Assembly: GCA_017794825.1 (NCBI GenBank)
Contig: CP051237.1
Span: 5,939,342-6,003,341 of the forward strand
Source: Pararhizobium sp.
GTDB taxonomy: Bacteria; Pseudomonadota; Alphaproteobacteria; Rhizobiales; Rhizobiaceae
Direction of reading: 5' to 3'
DNA length: 64,000 nucleotides
Positions 25,037 through 33,669 of this stretch are shown here, in pieces. Below the pieces are notes generated by a model, which was not told where the DNA came from, did no database searches, and was given only the letters and a program-made list of their open reading frames with translations. Each line of letters begins with the position of its first letter. The stretch's first letter is position 1. Position numbers and translations under genes: made by a program.

Positions 25037-26422
25037 ATGAATTTTACACCAGGCGTCAATGATTTCAGCGAAGCCGTCGAAAGCGACCGAGCCCATGTCT
25101 GGCACCATCTGAGCCAGCACAAGCGCTACGAAACCTCCGATCCGATGGTGATGATCGAGGGCAAGGGCCTGCGGCTCTGGGACGCCCAGGGGCGGGAATT
25201 CCTTGATGCGGTTTCCGGCGGCGTCTGGACCGTCAACGTCGGCTACGGACGTACGACCATTGCCGACGCCGTGCGCGACCAGCTGGTCAAGCTCAACTTC
25301 TTCGCCAATTCGGCCGGAAACATTCCCGGAGCGCTGTTTGCGAAAAAACTGATCGAGAAGATGCCTGGCATGAGCCGCGTCTATTTCTCGAACTCCGGAT
25401 CCGAAGCCAACGAAAAGGCCTACAAGATCATCCGCCAGATCGCCCATAACCGGTATGGCGGCAAGAAACACAAGATCCTGTATCGCGAACGCGACTATCA
25501 CGGCACGACGATCACCGCGCTCAGCACGACGTCCCAGAACCAGCGGCGGGACCAGTATGGCCCGTTCACGCCCGGGTTCGTCGAGGTTCCGCATTGCCTG
25601 GAATATCGCTCGCAGTATGGCGCATGCGACGATTACGGCGTTCGCGCCGCCAGGGCGATCGAACAGGTTATCCTGCGCGAGGGCCCCGACACGGTCGGCG
25701 GAATTGTGCTGGAGCCAGTGACAGCCGGCGGCGGCGTGATCACGCCGCCCGAGGGCTACTGGGAAACCGTGCAGGAAATCTGCCGCAAATACGATATCCT
25801 GCTGCACATCGACGAGGTGGTGTGCGGCATGGGGCGAACCGGTAAATGGTTCGGCTATCAGCACTACGGCGTAAAGCCGGACATCGTGACCATGGCGAAG
25901 GGCGTCGCATCGGGCTACGCCGCAATATCCTGCACAGTGACCACCGAGGCGGTTTTTGACCAGTTCAAATCGGATCCGTCAGACCCGATGAGCTATTTCC
26001 GCGACATCTCGACATTCGGCGGCTGCGCCGCCGGACCGGCCGCGGCGCTGGAAAACCTGCGCATCATCGAGGACGAGAATCTGCTCGAAAACACGACGCA
26101 GATGGGCGACTACCTGATGGAACGGCTCCACGAACTCAAGCAGAAACATGAAATCGTCGGAGATGTTCGCGGCAAAGGCCTGTTCTGCGGAGCGGAGCTG
26201 GTCAGCGACAGGCAGACGAAGGAACCGGCGCCGGAACACATCGTTCAGGCGGTGACGGCGGACTGCATGGCGAATGGCGTGATCATCGGCGCCACCAATC
26301 GCAGCTTTGACAGCTTCAACAATACGCTGTGCCTCAGTCCGGCGCTGATCTGCACCCGCAGCGACATTGATGCGATCGTAGACGCCGTTGACGGCGCACT
26401 GGGACGCGCGTCGACTTCGTAG
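25037..26422 (+). CDS. tpa: Class III aminotransferase, taurine-pyruvate aminotransferase type
   Basis: 461-residue PLP enzyme. RAHVWHHLSQHKRYET at the N-terminus and DAVSGGVWTVNVGYGR resemble Tpa proteins that move the amino group of taurine to pyruvate, giving sulfoacetaldehyde and alanine. The SNSGSEANEKA phosphate site, HIDEVVCGMGRTG and PLP-Lys in TMAKGVASG are present. GGAG precedes ATG 25037. No sulfoacetaldehyde acetyltransferase, taurine transporter or TauR lies in the window, so taurine is the best guess and another omega-amino acid donor is possible. Confidence 0.75.
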   Translation: MNFTPGVNDFSEAVESDRAHVWHHLSQHKRYETSDPMVMIEGKGLRLWDAQGREFLDAVSGGVWTVNVGYGRTTIADAVRDQLVKLNFFANSAGNIPGALFAKKLIEKMPGMSRVYFSNSGSEANEKAYKIIRQIAHNRYGGKKHKILYRERDYHGTTITALSTTSQNQRRDQYGPFTPGFVEVPHCLEYRSQYGACDDYGVRAARAIEQVILREGPDTVGGIVLEPVTAGGGVITPPEGYWETVQEICRKYDILLHIDEVVCGMGRTGKWFGYQHYGVKPDIVTMAKGVASGYAAISCTVTTEAVFDQFKSDPSDPMSYFRDISTFGGCAAGPAAALENLRIIEDENLLENTTQMGDYLMERLHELKQKHEIVGDVRGKGLFCGAELVSDRQTKEPAPEHIVQAVTADCMANGVIIGATNRSFDSFNNTLCLSPALICTRSDIDAIVDAVDGALGRASTS

Positions 26423-26749
26423 GTCAAGATTGCAGCCTATAATGGATAATTTTCGCCCTATAATCGCGAAATAGTTGTCAGCAACTATTGGCTTGTCCAA
26501 CAGTTCCCCATAAACATGGGTTCTGAACTGCAATTCGTTCCGCCATTACTGATTTAGCCGACAACGCTCCGAGGAGACCTGTCCGGCTGACTGTCGTGGA
26601 ACAGAAACCCTGTTTCCGAGTTTAAACAGTTGTGCAGCGGTATATTTGCGAATTCCTTGCGTGAATCACCCATCCCATCACTCGCAAGGTTTGTCGGACG
26701 GGGACCAACTCGGTCCCCGTCTGTACCGCGACCACCAGCTTGAGATGCG
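26423..26749. other. Gene-free stretch with three hairpins between tpa and the dehydrogenase gene
   Basis: No ORF supported. AATAGTTG-TCAG-CAACTATT (26470-26489) is an 8-bp perfect stem about 50 bases after the tpa stop. CCTTGCG(a)GTGA-type arms at 26655-26664 and 26678-26689 pair with one bulge. GACGGGGACC-AACTC-GGTCCCCGTC (26697-26721) is a perfect 10-bp stem 29 bases beyond the stop of the minus-strand dehydrogenase. None has a T-run. They probably end or protect the two convergent transcripts. CCTATAAT occurs twice within 30 bases near 26435-26460. Confidence 0.5.
26697..26721. terminator. Strong hairpin downstream of the 3-hydroxybutyrate dehydrogenase gene
   Basis: Perfect 10-bp stem with a 5-base AACTC loop, GC-rich. 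It lacks a T-tract on both strands, so it may act as a 3' stabilising or Rho-assisting structure rather than an intrinsic terminator. Confidence 0.5.
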
Positions 26750-27532
26750 CTATTCCGCGGTCCAGCCGCCGTCGATCGGCAGAAGAGAACCGGTGATGGA
26801 CGCTGCGGCGTCCGAGCACAGGAACACCGCGAGACCGGCGACCTGATCGACCGTGACGAATTGCTTGGTGGGTTGAGCCGCCAGAAGCACGTCGCGCTTG
26901 ACCTCTTCTTCCGTCATGTTGCGGGCCTTCATCGTATCCGGAATCTGGTGTTCGACCAGCGGCGTCCAGACGTAGCCGGGACAGATGGCGTTGACCGTCA
27001 CTCCGTTCTGGGCGACCTCCAGAGCGACTGTTTTCGTGAGGCCGGCGATGCCGTGTTTCGCTGAAACATACGCCGCCTTGTCGGGCGAAGCGACCAGCGC
27101 GTGCGCCGAGGCGGTGTTGATGATGCGGCCCCAGCCGCGCTTCTTCATGCCGGGCACGGCGGTTCGTATCGTATGAAAGGCCGACGAGAGGTTGATTGCG
27201 ATGATCGCGTCCCATTTCGCGATCGGAAAGTCCTCGATCGGCGCGACATGCTGAATGCCGGCGTTGTTGATGAGGATATCGACGGAACCGAATTCGCTTT
27301 CGGCGTCCGTGATCATGGCGGCGATCTCGTCCGGCTTGAGCATGTTTGCGGCCGAATAGGAACATTTGACGCCGTGTTCCGACTCGATGCCGCTGCGGGT
27401 TTTCTCTATTTCGCCGGCGTCGCCAAGACCGTTGATGACGATGTTGGCGCCCTGGGCGGCGAGCGCGTTGGCGTAGGCAAGTCCAATTCCGGACGTCGAG
27501 CCGGTTATGACGGCAGTCTTGTTGGTCAGCAT
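26750..27532 (-). CDS. bdhA: 3-hydroxybutyrate dehydrogenase (SDR family)
   Basis: 260-residue SDR with TGSTSGIG cofactor loop (10-17), NNAGIQHV, Ser in NTASAHALVAS and catalytic YVSAKHG. The stretch VNAICPGYVWTPLVE, with QIPDTMKARNM after it, is characteristic of D-3-hydroxybutyrate dehydrogenases, which interconvert 3-hydroxybutyrate and acetoacetate using NAD. It follows an acetoacetate decarboxylase gene by 45 bases and a patatin-like lipase gene further upstream, together a ketone-body/polyhydroxybutyrate-linked set. Confidence 0.88.
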   Translation of the reverse strand: MLTNKTAVITGSTSGIGLAYANALAAQGANIVINGLGDAGEIEKTRSGIESEHGVKCSYSAANMLKPDEIAAMITDAESEFGSVDILINNAGIQHVAPIEDFPIAKWDAIIAINLSSAFHTIRTAVPGMKKRGWGRIINTASAHALVASPDKAAYVSAKHGIAGLTKTVALEVAQNGVTVNAICPGYVWTPLVEHQIPDTMKARNMTEEEVKRDVLLAAQPTKQFVTVDQVAGLAVFLCSDAAASITGSLLPIDGGWTAE

Positions 27533-27577
27533 CTTGGTCTCCGATTGTTCGGGTTAAAGGCGATCGCTCGTCACAGG

Positions 27578-28315
27578 TCAGGCGAGGTAATCATAGACCA
27601 CCTTGCCGAGCCCCAGCGTGAGATCGGCCTTGAGATGGACGGCGGAAAGAACCTCCAGAACCGGAAGATCGGCGACCGGGGCCAGGGCGTGGGGAAACAG
27701 TGACAGCGCGGCCGGGCCGGTCCATGCGCCTTTCAATGTCACATCTTCCAGCCCGTATTCCACGATCTCGCAAATTCGGGGAGACCCGTCGACATGCGGG
27801 ATGATCTTCAAAAGAAAGTTCGGCGCGTCGAGGCTTTTGCGCACCGCGTCCAGATCGGCTTCGCGGTGTTTGTAGCCCATCGTTCCAGTGGCCACGCGCA
27901 CGCGACCATAGTCGAGGGTTCCGACCAGCGTATCGATCTCGGCCTTCAGGCTTGGCGAGGCGAGCTTCTTGGGGAAGCCCCAGAGCTCGCGACCGCCGGC
28001 GATGGGCGGATGATCGTTGAGGAACATGCAGTGGGTGTAGTTGCCCGCCCTGCCCTCGAACGTCACCGGTATGACCTGGCCGGTTTCCGTGTAATCGCCA
28101 AAGCCGGTCGAATCCGGCATGCGGATGAATTCGTATTTGACGACCGGCTCCATCATCTCTAGCGGTTCGGGGACAACCGCCCGCAGCCGCTCCGGATCCG
28201 TCCGATAGGTGATGGTGAAGAATTCGCGGTCGACGAATCTGTATGGCCCGGGCGGATAAGCCGGGCTGGTGAGCGGCATTGAAAAGGCGGATTTTCGCAC
28301 GTCTTCCAGTTTCAT
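27578..28315 (-). CDS. adc: Acetoacetate decarboxylase
   Basis: 245 residues, the family norm. The Schiff-base Lys lies in GRELWGFPKKLA near residue 115, and the N-terminal RFVDREFFTITYRTDPE is typical. It decarboxylates acetoacetate to acetone and CO2, or a related beta-keto acid. It sits between the patatin-like gene and the 3-hydroxybutyrate dehydrogenase gene on the same strand, so acetoacetate handling is the common theme; a direct switch between oxidation and decarboxylation is inferred. Confidence 0.9.
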   Translation of the reverse strand: MKLEDVRKSAFSMPLTSPAYPPGPYRFVDREFFTITYRTDPERLRAVVPEPLEMMEPVVKYEFIRMPDSTGFGDYTETGQVIPVTFEGRAGNYTHCMFLNDHPPIAGGRELWGFPKKLASPSLKAEIDTLVGTLDYGRVRVATGTMGYKHREADLDAVRKSLDAPNFLLKIIPHVDGSPRICEIVEYGLEDVTLKGAWTGPAALSLFPHALAPVADLPVLEVLSAVHLKADLTLGLGKVVYDYLA

Positions 28316-28359
28316 GAGCCGGATTCCTCATCGTGGCGGTTGGCAGCGTTTATGCGTCG

Positions 28360-29538
28360 TCAGGCGGTTTCCGACAGATAGTCGAACGTGTTTACGCAGG
28401 ACACATTGTCGGGCCTTTCGAATATCTCCGGATGACGCAGGGAGTGGACAGCGTCGATATATCCCGATTGCCAGTGGTCCTCGACGCTCAGGCGCGAGAA
28501 TTCGTAGTCTCTCGAGGACCCTTCGTAATGTTTTGAACGGTAGATGAGATGAACGATGTTGTAGACATGGTGATCCATGCTTTCCTTTAACCGTTTCGCC
28601 TCCTCGCTTTCTGCAAGGTCAGCCGGAAGTCGCGCCAAAAGCTTAGCGATATCGGCCTGCAATTCGTGTTCGCGGCTGAATTCATTGGTGCAGTGGCGCG
28701 TCCGGCTCGAGAACTGAATTTCTTTCTGCCGTTCTGAAACGTCGGCGAGGTTCTTCGGGAAATCGCCCTTCGCGCTCCAGAGATCGACCTGGAAAGCCAG
28801 CGTGTCCTGACGGGTGCCGCTGTCGCGCAGCACCCATTGGAGCGGCGTATTGGAAACGAGGCCGCCGTCCCAGAAGAATTCCCCCTCGATCTCCACGGCG
28901 GGAAAGCCCGGCGGCAAGGCGCCGCTCGCCATGACATGTTCCGGTCCGATCGTGTGGGTTTCCGTATCGAAATAGGTGAAGTTGCCCGTTCTTACATTGA
29001 CGGTTCCAAGCGACAGACGCTTTCCGTCATTGTTGATCCGGTCAAAATCGATCACGGCCTCCAGCGTCTTTTTCAAAGGTCCGGTGTCATAGAAACTCGT
29101 CGCGGCCATCGAACCCGCCGGCTCGAAGAAAGGCCCTGGAAAACGCGGCGTGAAGAAGCCCTCCGCGCCGTTGATCAGCGCAAGTCCGGCGCTCATCTCG
29201 TTGAACCAGGTTCGCGCCTGATCGCCTTGCGTCGCCGCGCGGAAATACTCCCGGTAGGGCGACGCGAACGAACGGTCGGATATCAGATGCCAGAATTCGT
29301 CCAGTTTCCGGACCCGGTCTTCCGGCGCATTACCGACGATGATAGCGGCGTTGATTGCGCCAATGGAAATGCCGGCCACCCAGTCCGGTTCGATCTCGGA
29401 CTCGTGCAAAGCCTGATAAACGCCAGCCTGATAGGCGCCGAGGGCCCCGCCTCCCTGGAGAAGCAGCGCCACGCATTCGAATGGCGGGCGTTCGAGGCCG
29501 TGGTGATCCTTGAACAGTCTTGGAGCTTCGCTAACCAT
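28360..29538 (-). CDS. Patatin-like phospholipase with C-terminal DUF3734-type region
   Basis: 392 residues. The oxyanion loop LLLQGGGALGAYQAGVYQAL, nucleophile GISIGAIN (G-x-S-x-G) and Asp in FFWDGGLVSN form the patatin Ser-Asp dyad. A C-terminal section of about 110 residues (DHHVYNIVHLIYRSKHYEG) is typical of bacterial patatins that precede acetoacetate decarboxylase in Alphaproteobacteria. ATG 29538 is preferred because the longer N-terminal extension is not patatin-like. Likely releases fatty or hydroxy acids from lipids or polyesters; the substrate is inferred from neighbours. Confidence 0.87.
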   Translation of the reverse strand: MVSEAPRLFKDHHGLERPPFECVALLLQGGGALGAYQAGVYQALHESEIEPDWVAGISIGAINAAIIVGNAPEDRVRKLDEFWHLISDRSFASPYREYFRAATQGDQARTWFNEMSAGLALINGAEGFFTPRFPGPFFEPAGSMAATSFYDTGPLKKTLEAVIDFDRINNDGKRLSLGTVNVRTGNFTYFDTETHTIGPEHVMASGALPPGFPAVEIEGEFFWDGGLVSNTPLQWVLRDSGTRQDTLAFQVDLWSAKGDFPKNLADVSERQKEIQFSSRTRHCTNEFSREHELQADIAKLLARLPADLAESEEAKRLKESMDHHVYNIVHLIYRSKHYEGSSRDYEFSRLSVEDHWQSGYIDAVHSLRHPEIFERPDNVSCVNTFDYLSETA

Positions 29539-29699
29539 GGTGCGACCGGTTGACCGAGGGAAAAGAAACGTGGCGTCCTGCTGCGCCGCAACAGGATACC
29601 GCAAGAATTGCGCAACGCAACATCGTTGCCGCGAAGATACCGCCCCGTGCTTAACAGTATCCTTACGACACAAGGCGATCCGCGAGATTGGCGATCAGT

Positions 29700-30494
29700 T
29701 CAGTGAATATTTTCGAGGTCTTCCTCGAGCTCCGACATCTGCTCCCCTCCCGCCATGAGGTTCAGAACCTCCTCGCGGGTCTTTTCGCCGCGGGAGAACC
29801 GGGCGGCCACCTTTCCGTGGATCAAGACCGCGAAAGCGTCTCCAACGGCCATGGCGTGGCGGGCGTTGTGCGTTATGAAGACGATCGCAACGCCTTCGGC
29901 CCTCGCCTGACGCATGAAGCGCAACACAACGGAAGCTTCCTTGACGCCGAGAGCCGAGGTCGGTTCGTCGAGTATCAGCACCTTCGCCCCGAAATACATC
30001 GCACGGCCGATCGCCAGAACCTGTCGCTCGCCGCCGGACATGGTGCCGACGAGCTGATTACCGTCTGATATCCGGGTGATGCCGAAGCGGGCGATCTGTT
30101 CGAGCGCGATTTCATTCGCCTTCGCTTCATCGAACCATCGGAAAGGACCAACGCCTTTGGTCGGCTCCGCGCCAAGGAAGAAATTGCGGCCGACGCTCAT
30201 GAGCGGGATGCTGCCAACATCCTGATGAACGGTCGCAATGCCCCGCTGACGCGCTTCGCGCGGGCTGGCGAACGCTATCTCGTCGCCTTCCAGCCGCATC
30301 GTACCCGACGTCGGCTCGTGATATCCGGACATGACCTTGATCAGGGTCGATTTGCCCGCGCCGTTATCGCCGAGTAGGCAGAGGATCTCGCCTGGACGAA
30401 CTTCGAGAGACACGTCCTCGAGCGCCCGGGTGCCGGCGAATGATTTGGAGATATGCTGCAGTTCGAGGATCGGTTGCTTGCGCTCCATGGTCAT
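29700..30494 (-). CDS. ABC transporter ATPase, single-domain CUT2 (FrcA-like)
   Basis: 264 residues with Walker A LGDNGAGKST, signature MSGGERQVLAIGRA, Walker B LILDEPTSALG and switch His in VFITHNARHAM. CUT2 sugar importers usually have a fused double ATPase of about 500 residues; this is the single-domain form seen in FrcA-type systems, acting as a homodimer. ATG 30494 overlaps the permease stop (ATGA). Last gene of the binding protein-permease-ATPase operon. Confidence 0.87.
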   Translation of the reverse strand: MTMERKQPILELQHISKSFAGTRALEDVSLEVRPGEILCLLGDNGAGKSTLIKVMSGYHEPTSGTMRLEGDEIAFASPREARQRGIATVHQDVGSIPLMSVGRNFFLGAEPTKGVGPFRWFDEAKANEIALEQIARFGITRISDGNQLVGTMSGGERQVLAIGRAMYFGAKVLILDEPTSALGVKEASVVLRFMRQARAEGVAIVFITHNARHAMAVGDAFAVLIHGKVAARFSRGEKTREEVLNLMAGGEQMSELEEDLENIH

Positions 30495-31477
30495 CGCCTC
30501 GCCATCAGCGCAAAGCGCCGAACATAATTGTTCGCGAGAACGGCGAGCGCCAGCAGCACGCCGAGGAAAAGCTGAATCCAGTCGGTGTTCCAGCCCGTGT
30601 AGAATATGCCGGTCGAGATGACGCCAAACAGGGCCGTTCCCAAAAAGATGCCGGCGACCGATCCGTAGCCCCCGCCCAGCAGAACGCCGCCGATCACCAC
30701 GACGATCGGCGCCTGAAAGACGTACCCCTGACCGTAGGTGGAGTTGCCGGAATTCCACTGCACGCCCTGGAGCACGCCGACGAAAGCCGCCGCGACGCCT
30801 GTCGCGATGAACAGGATAATCTTGACCCGCTCCACCGGCACGCCAGCGCCGCGCGCAGCCTGCATATTGCCTCCGGTCGCGTAGACCCAGTTGCCGAATG
30901 TCGTTTTCGACAACACCCAACCACCAACGATCGCGGCGCCAAGCCACCAAAGGATCGAGATGTTGGCCTGCCCCCAGCGCGCGGCGAAGACGGCGTGAGC
31001 GGTGTCAGACGAGACGATGGAACTCGACGTGACATTGGCGATCAACCGCGAAAAGCCCATTGTCGCCCCGATGACGATGAAGTTCGTCGCAAGCGTCACG
31101 ATGAATGACGGCAGATTGGTGCGCACGACGGCAATACCGTTGGCGAGGCCTACCAAACCGCCGATCAGAAGGGCCAGACCGATCGCCGGCCAGATCGGCA
31201 TGCCGTAGAAACTCGTGCCGATGGCGACCACCATGGAAGCGGTGCCGACGGTCGACCCGATCGACAGGTCGAACTCGCCGGAAATCATCAACATGCCGAC
31301 GGGAATCGCGACGATGCCGAGTTCGGCGGCGAGATTAAGCCAGCCCGCCGTTCCGTTGATGGAGACGAAGCCGGCGCCCCGGGTCGCAACGGCGAAAAAG
31401 AGATAGGTCAGTATGAAGGCGGCGAATGCGCCAAGTTCGGGTCTGCGCAGAAGGCTCGTCATGAACCGTATTTCCAT
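30491..31477 (-). CDS. ABC transporter permease, CUT2/FrcC-like
   Basis: About 328 residues with 8-10 hydrophobic segments and the family features GMLMISGEFDLSIGSTVG and GGVLLGGGYGSVAGIFLG. Inner-membrane channel for a sugar or polyol-type solute. Start uncertain between ATG 31477 (MEIRFM) and ATG 31462 (MTSLLRRPELG). Its stop is coupled to the ATPase start, and the binding-protein gene lies 115 bases upstream. Confidence 0.86.
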   Translation of the reverse strand: MEIRFMTSLLRRPELGAFAAFILTYLFFAVATRGAGFVSINGTAGWLNLAAELGIVAIPVGMLMISGEFDLSIGSTVGTASMVVAIGTSFYGMPIWPAIGLALLIGGLVGLANGIAVVRTNLPSFIVTLATNFIVIGATMGFSRLIANVTSSSIVSSDTAHAVFAARWGQANISILWWLGAAIVGGWVLSKTTFGNWVYATGGNMQAARGAGVPVERVKIILFIATGVAAAFVGVLQGVQWNSGNSTYGQGYVFQAPIVVVIGGVLLGGGYGSVAGIFLGTALFGVISTGIFYTGWNTDWIQLFLGVLLALAVLANNYVRRFALMARR

Positions 31478-31592
31478 TCCTCGAATTTCACGGAAAGCAG
31501 TGTAAGACAGCTGGCCGGGTCCATGCCAGTGGATCACTCAACGGATCGGGACGCATGCCTGCATCCCGATCCTCATCGTTTGGCTCTGGAGA

Positions 31593-32624
31593 TCACGATG
31601 CGCCGCGAACGCCGGAGAACTCCTTGTTGACTTCAAGCGTCTTGTCGACATTGGACTTGTCGATGACCAGCGGGCCCGTGGTGACGGCGCCGATCGGGTG
31701 CAGTCCGTAATCGAGATACTGCTTTGCCGTCTGGATGGACAGGAAGCCCTGCAGATAGGGTTGCTGGTCCATGGCGAAGGCGATGTCGCCGGCCTTGATG
31801 GCCTCCAGAACCTCATTCGACAGATCGGCCGTGCCGATCATGACCTCGCCTGCCCGTCCAACTTCCTGCACGGCTCTAAGCGCGCTCATCGCAGGCACGG
31901 CGTTCAAAGTGTAGACGCCGTCGATCGTGTTGTTGGCCTGCAGCGTGCCCTTGATCGCCTGCAGCATGGCCTGCGGGTTCGTGGCGTCGCCGGTGCCGAT
32001 GGTCTGGTAGGTGGTTTCCAGACCGGCTTCCTTCATGGCGTCGACATAGCCGGTGCATCGCGCCTCGACTGTCGGGTTGCCCGGAACCTGATTGAAGCAC
32101 AATCCATGCTTGACGCCGCCCTCGGCCTGGATCTGCCCGGCCTTGAAGCCCATCTGGTACGGATCTTCGCCGATGAAGCCGATCGATCCGTTCTGTTCCC
32201 AGAGCGTCTGGCCGGAGTTGTGAATGAGCACCGGAATGCCGGCCGCCGTTGCTTCCTTGATCAACGGATCCATGCCGTCCGGAAAGAACTCGCCGACGAG
32301 CAACATGCGCGGATTGCGGCTGATCGCCTGCTGCAGAAGACGAGGATATTCGCTGGTCATGTTCGCGGTGTCAGTGACGGCGACGTACTGGAAGTCGACA
32401 TCGAAAATCTCCGCCGCATCATCGAAGCCCTGCTTGACCGCCGCAAAGAACGGCCATGACAAAGGTCCGCTGACGACGATGATCGGCCCGTCATCGGCAG
32501 CCCTGGCCTCGATGTCGACGAACGGGGCCGCGCCAAGCGCCAGGGCCCCGGTGAGCATTGCGACGCCCAACCCGCGCCTGCTGACGCGGGCGGCGGAATT
32601 CAAATAATCCAAAATGCCTTTCAT
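31593..32624 (-). CDS. Sugar ABC transporter substrate-binding protein (CUT2 type)
   Basis: 343 residues from ATG 32624, which follows AGGAGGAG at ideal spacing. Signal peptide with arginines (VSRRGLGVAMLTGALALGAA) and Ala-rich cleavage region, then a periplasmic-binding fold of the ribose/fructose class (GPIIVVSGPLSWPFFAAVKQ). Provides specificity for the permease/ATPase pair downstream. Promoter and a palindrome shared with the divergent SGNH gene lie at 32746-32804. Confidence 0.87.
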   Translation of the reverse strand: MKGILDYLNSAARVSRRGLGVAMLTGALALGAAPFVDIEARAADDGPIIVVSGPLSWPFFAAVKQGFDDAAEIFDVDFQYVAVTDTANMTSEYPRLLQQAISRNPRMLLVGEFFPDGMDPLIKEATAAGIPVLIHNSGQTLWEQNGSIGFIGEDPYQMGFKAGQIQAEGGVKHGLCFNQVPGNPTVEARCTGYVDAMKEAGLETTYQTIGTGDATNPQAMLQAIKGTLQANNTIDGVYTLNAVPAMSALRAVQEVGRAGEVMIGTADLSNEVLEAIKAGDIAFAMDQQPYLQGFLSIQTAKQYLDYGLHPIGAVTTGPLVIDKSNVDKTLEVNKEFSGVRGAS

Positions 32625-32745
32625 GGCGATCTCCTCCTGATGTTTCAAACTGCGCCTGCCGAACAGGCGCCCTCTACCCCTGAACCGATCGAAATGACGT
32701 TTCCTGACCGATTTCGATCGCCAGAAAACACTGCAAAACAGGTCG

Positions 32746-32804
32746 TGTCAATAATTATTCAACTTGAATTAATAATTGACAGCGCCCACCCGGCTTTCTA
32801 GTTT
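32746..32804. promoter_or_regulatory. Divergent promoters around a 32-bp AT-rich palindrome
   Basis: The palindrome at 32748-32779 has a perfect core ATTCAA-C-TTGAAT (32757-32769) flanked by TAATAATT-like arms. TTGACA occurs on each side in opposite directions: minus strand at 32751-32746 facing the sugar ABC operon, and plus strand at 32776-32781 with TAGTTT 17 bases later (32799-32804) facing the SGNH/ROK genes. A regulator bound to the palindrome would cover both -35 boxes. AT-rich operators of this kind are usual for ROK/NagC-type repressors, so the ROK protein at 33670 is the candidate. Confidence 0.65.
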
Positions 32805-32945
32805 AGCGAGGATGGCGGCCGTGAGGAGGCTTTCAGGCCACCATCTGGAACTAGGAATAAGTCCGTCGATTCATTATGTTGCATGATGTTCTTCAAAGCC
32901 TGTCGCATCAGGCGTTTCGGAGGTTGCGTCATGTCAGGGGGAAGA

Positions 32946-33596
32946 ATGAAAACCGTATTGTGTTATGGCGATTCAAACACCTGGGGGCAAACGGCGGCCG
33001 ACCGCCCGGATGACCGCTACGGGCCGCACGAACGCTGGCCGGGCGTCCTGCGCGACCTTCTCGGCTCCGACTGGCTTGTCATCGAGGAAGGCTTGAGCGG
33101 CCGCACGACAGTCAACGACGATCCGGTCGAGGGTCATGAGAAGAACGGCAGAACCTACTTAAAACCCTGCCTGCAGAGCCACAAGCCCCTCGATCTCGTG
33201 ATCGTCATGCTGGGCACGAACGATCTGAAGGTGCGATTCAACAAACCAGCGTCCGAGATCGCGATGGGGATCGGCGCGCTTATCCTTGACATCAAGACGC
33301 TTGCTCCAGGCCACGGCGGCGGCTTGCCTTCGATACTGGTGATTTCCCCTCCCCCGATACGCCGGGATCTGAAGGGATGGGAAAGCGTCTTCGATGGCGC
33401 CTACGAGAAGTCGCACCTGCTCGCGACCGAATTCGAACGAATCGCGGATGCGCACGACGCCTATTTTCTCGACGCCGGATCCGTTGTGAGCTCAAGCGAA
33501 GCGGACGGTTTTCACCTCGATATCCCGGCGCACAAAAAACTGGGACAGGCCGTCGCCGACTGGATCGCGTCTTCGGACTGGCCGGCGCGGGCGTGA
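32946..33596 (+). CDS. SGNH/GDSL-type hydrolase (arylesterase-like)
   Basis: 216 residues from ATG 32946, behind GGGGGAAG; upstream Met codons lack a site. Block I VLCYGDSNTWG (catalytic Ser), Gly of block II, block III LGTNDLK (Asn) and block V DGFHLD (Asp/His) are all visible, so the fold is intact and probably active. Likely a cytoplasmic deacetylase/esterase since no signal peptide is seen. Position between the sugar ABC operon and the ROK regulator suggests it removes acyl groups from the imported sugar; inference. Confidence 0.87.
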   Translation: MKTVLCYGDSNTWGQTAADRPDDRYGPHERWPGVLRDLLGSDWLVIEEGLSGRTTVNDDPVEGHEKNGRTYLKPCLQSHKPLDLVIVMLGTNDLKVRFNKPASEIAMGIGALILDIKTLAPGHGGGLPSILVISPPPIRRDLKGWESVFDGAYEKSHLLATEFERIADAHDAYFLDAGSVVSSSEADGFHLDIPAHKKLGQAVADWIASSDWPARA

Positions 33597-33669
33597 CGGA
33601 GGAAGACCGGATACGTGACGCGCTCCTCTAGTGATATAAGGAAGTTCGATGCGGGAAGGAGTGTTCTGA

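Noticed and set aside
26433..26462. Direct repeat CCTATAAT as TauR/MocR binding site for tpa
   Set aside because: It lies after the tpa stop, and the sequence does not match a regulator site that I can name.
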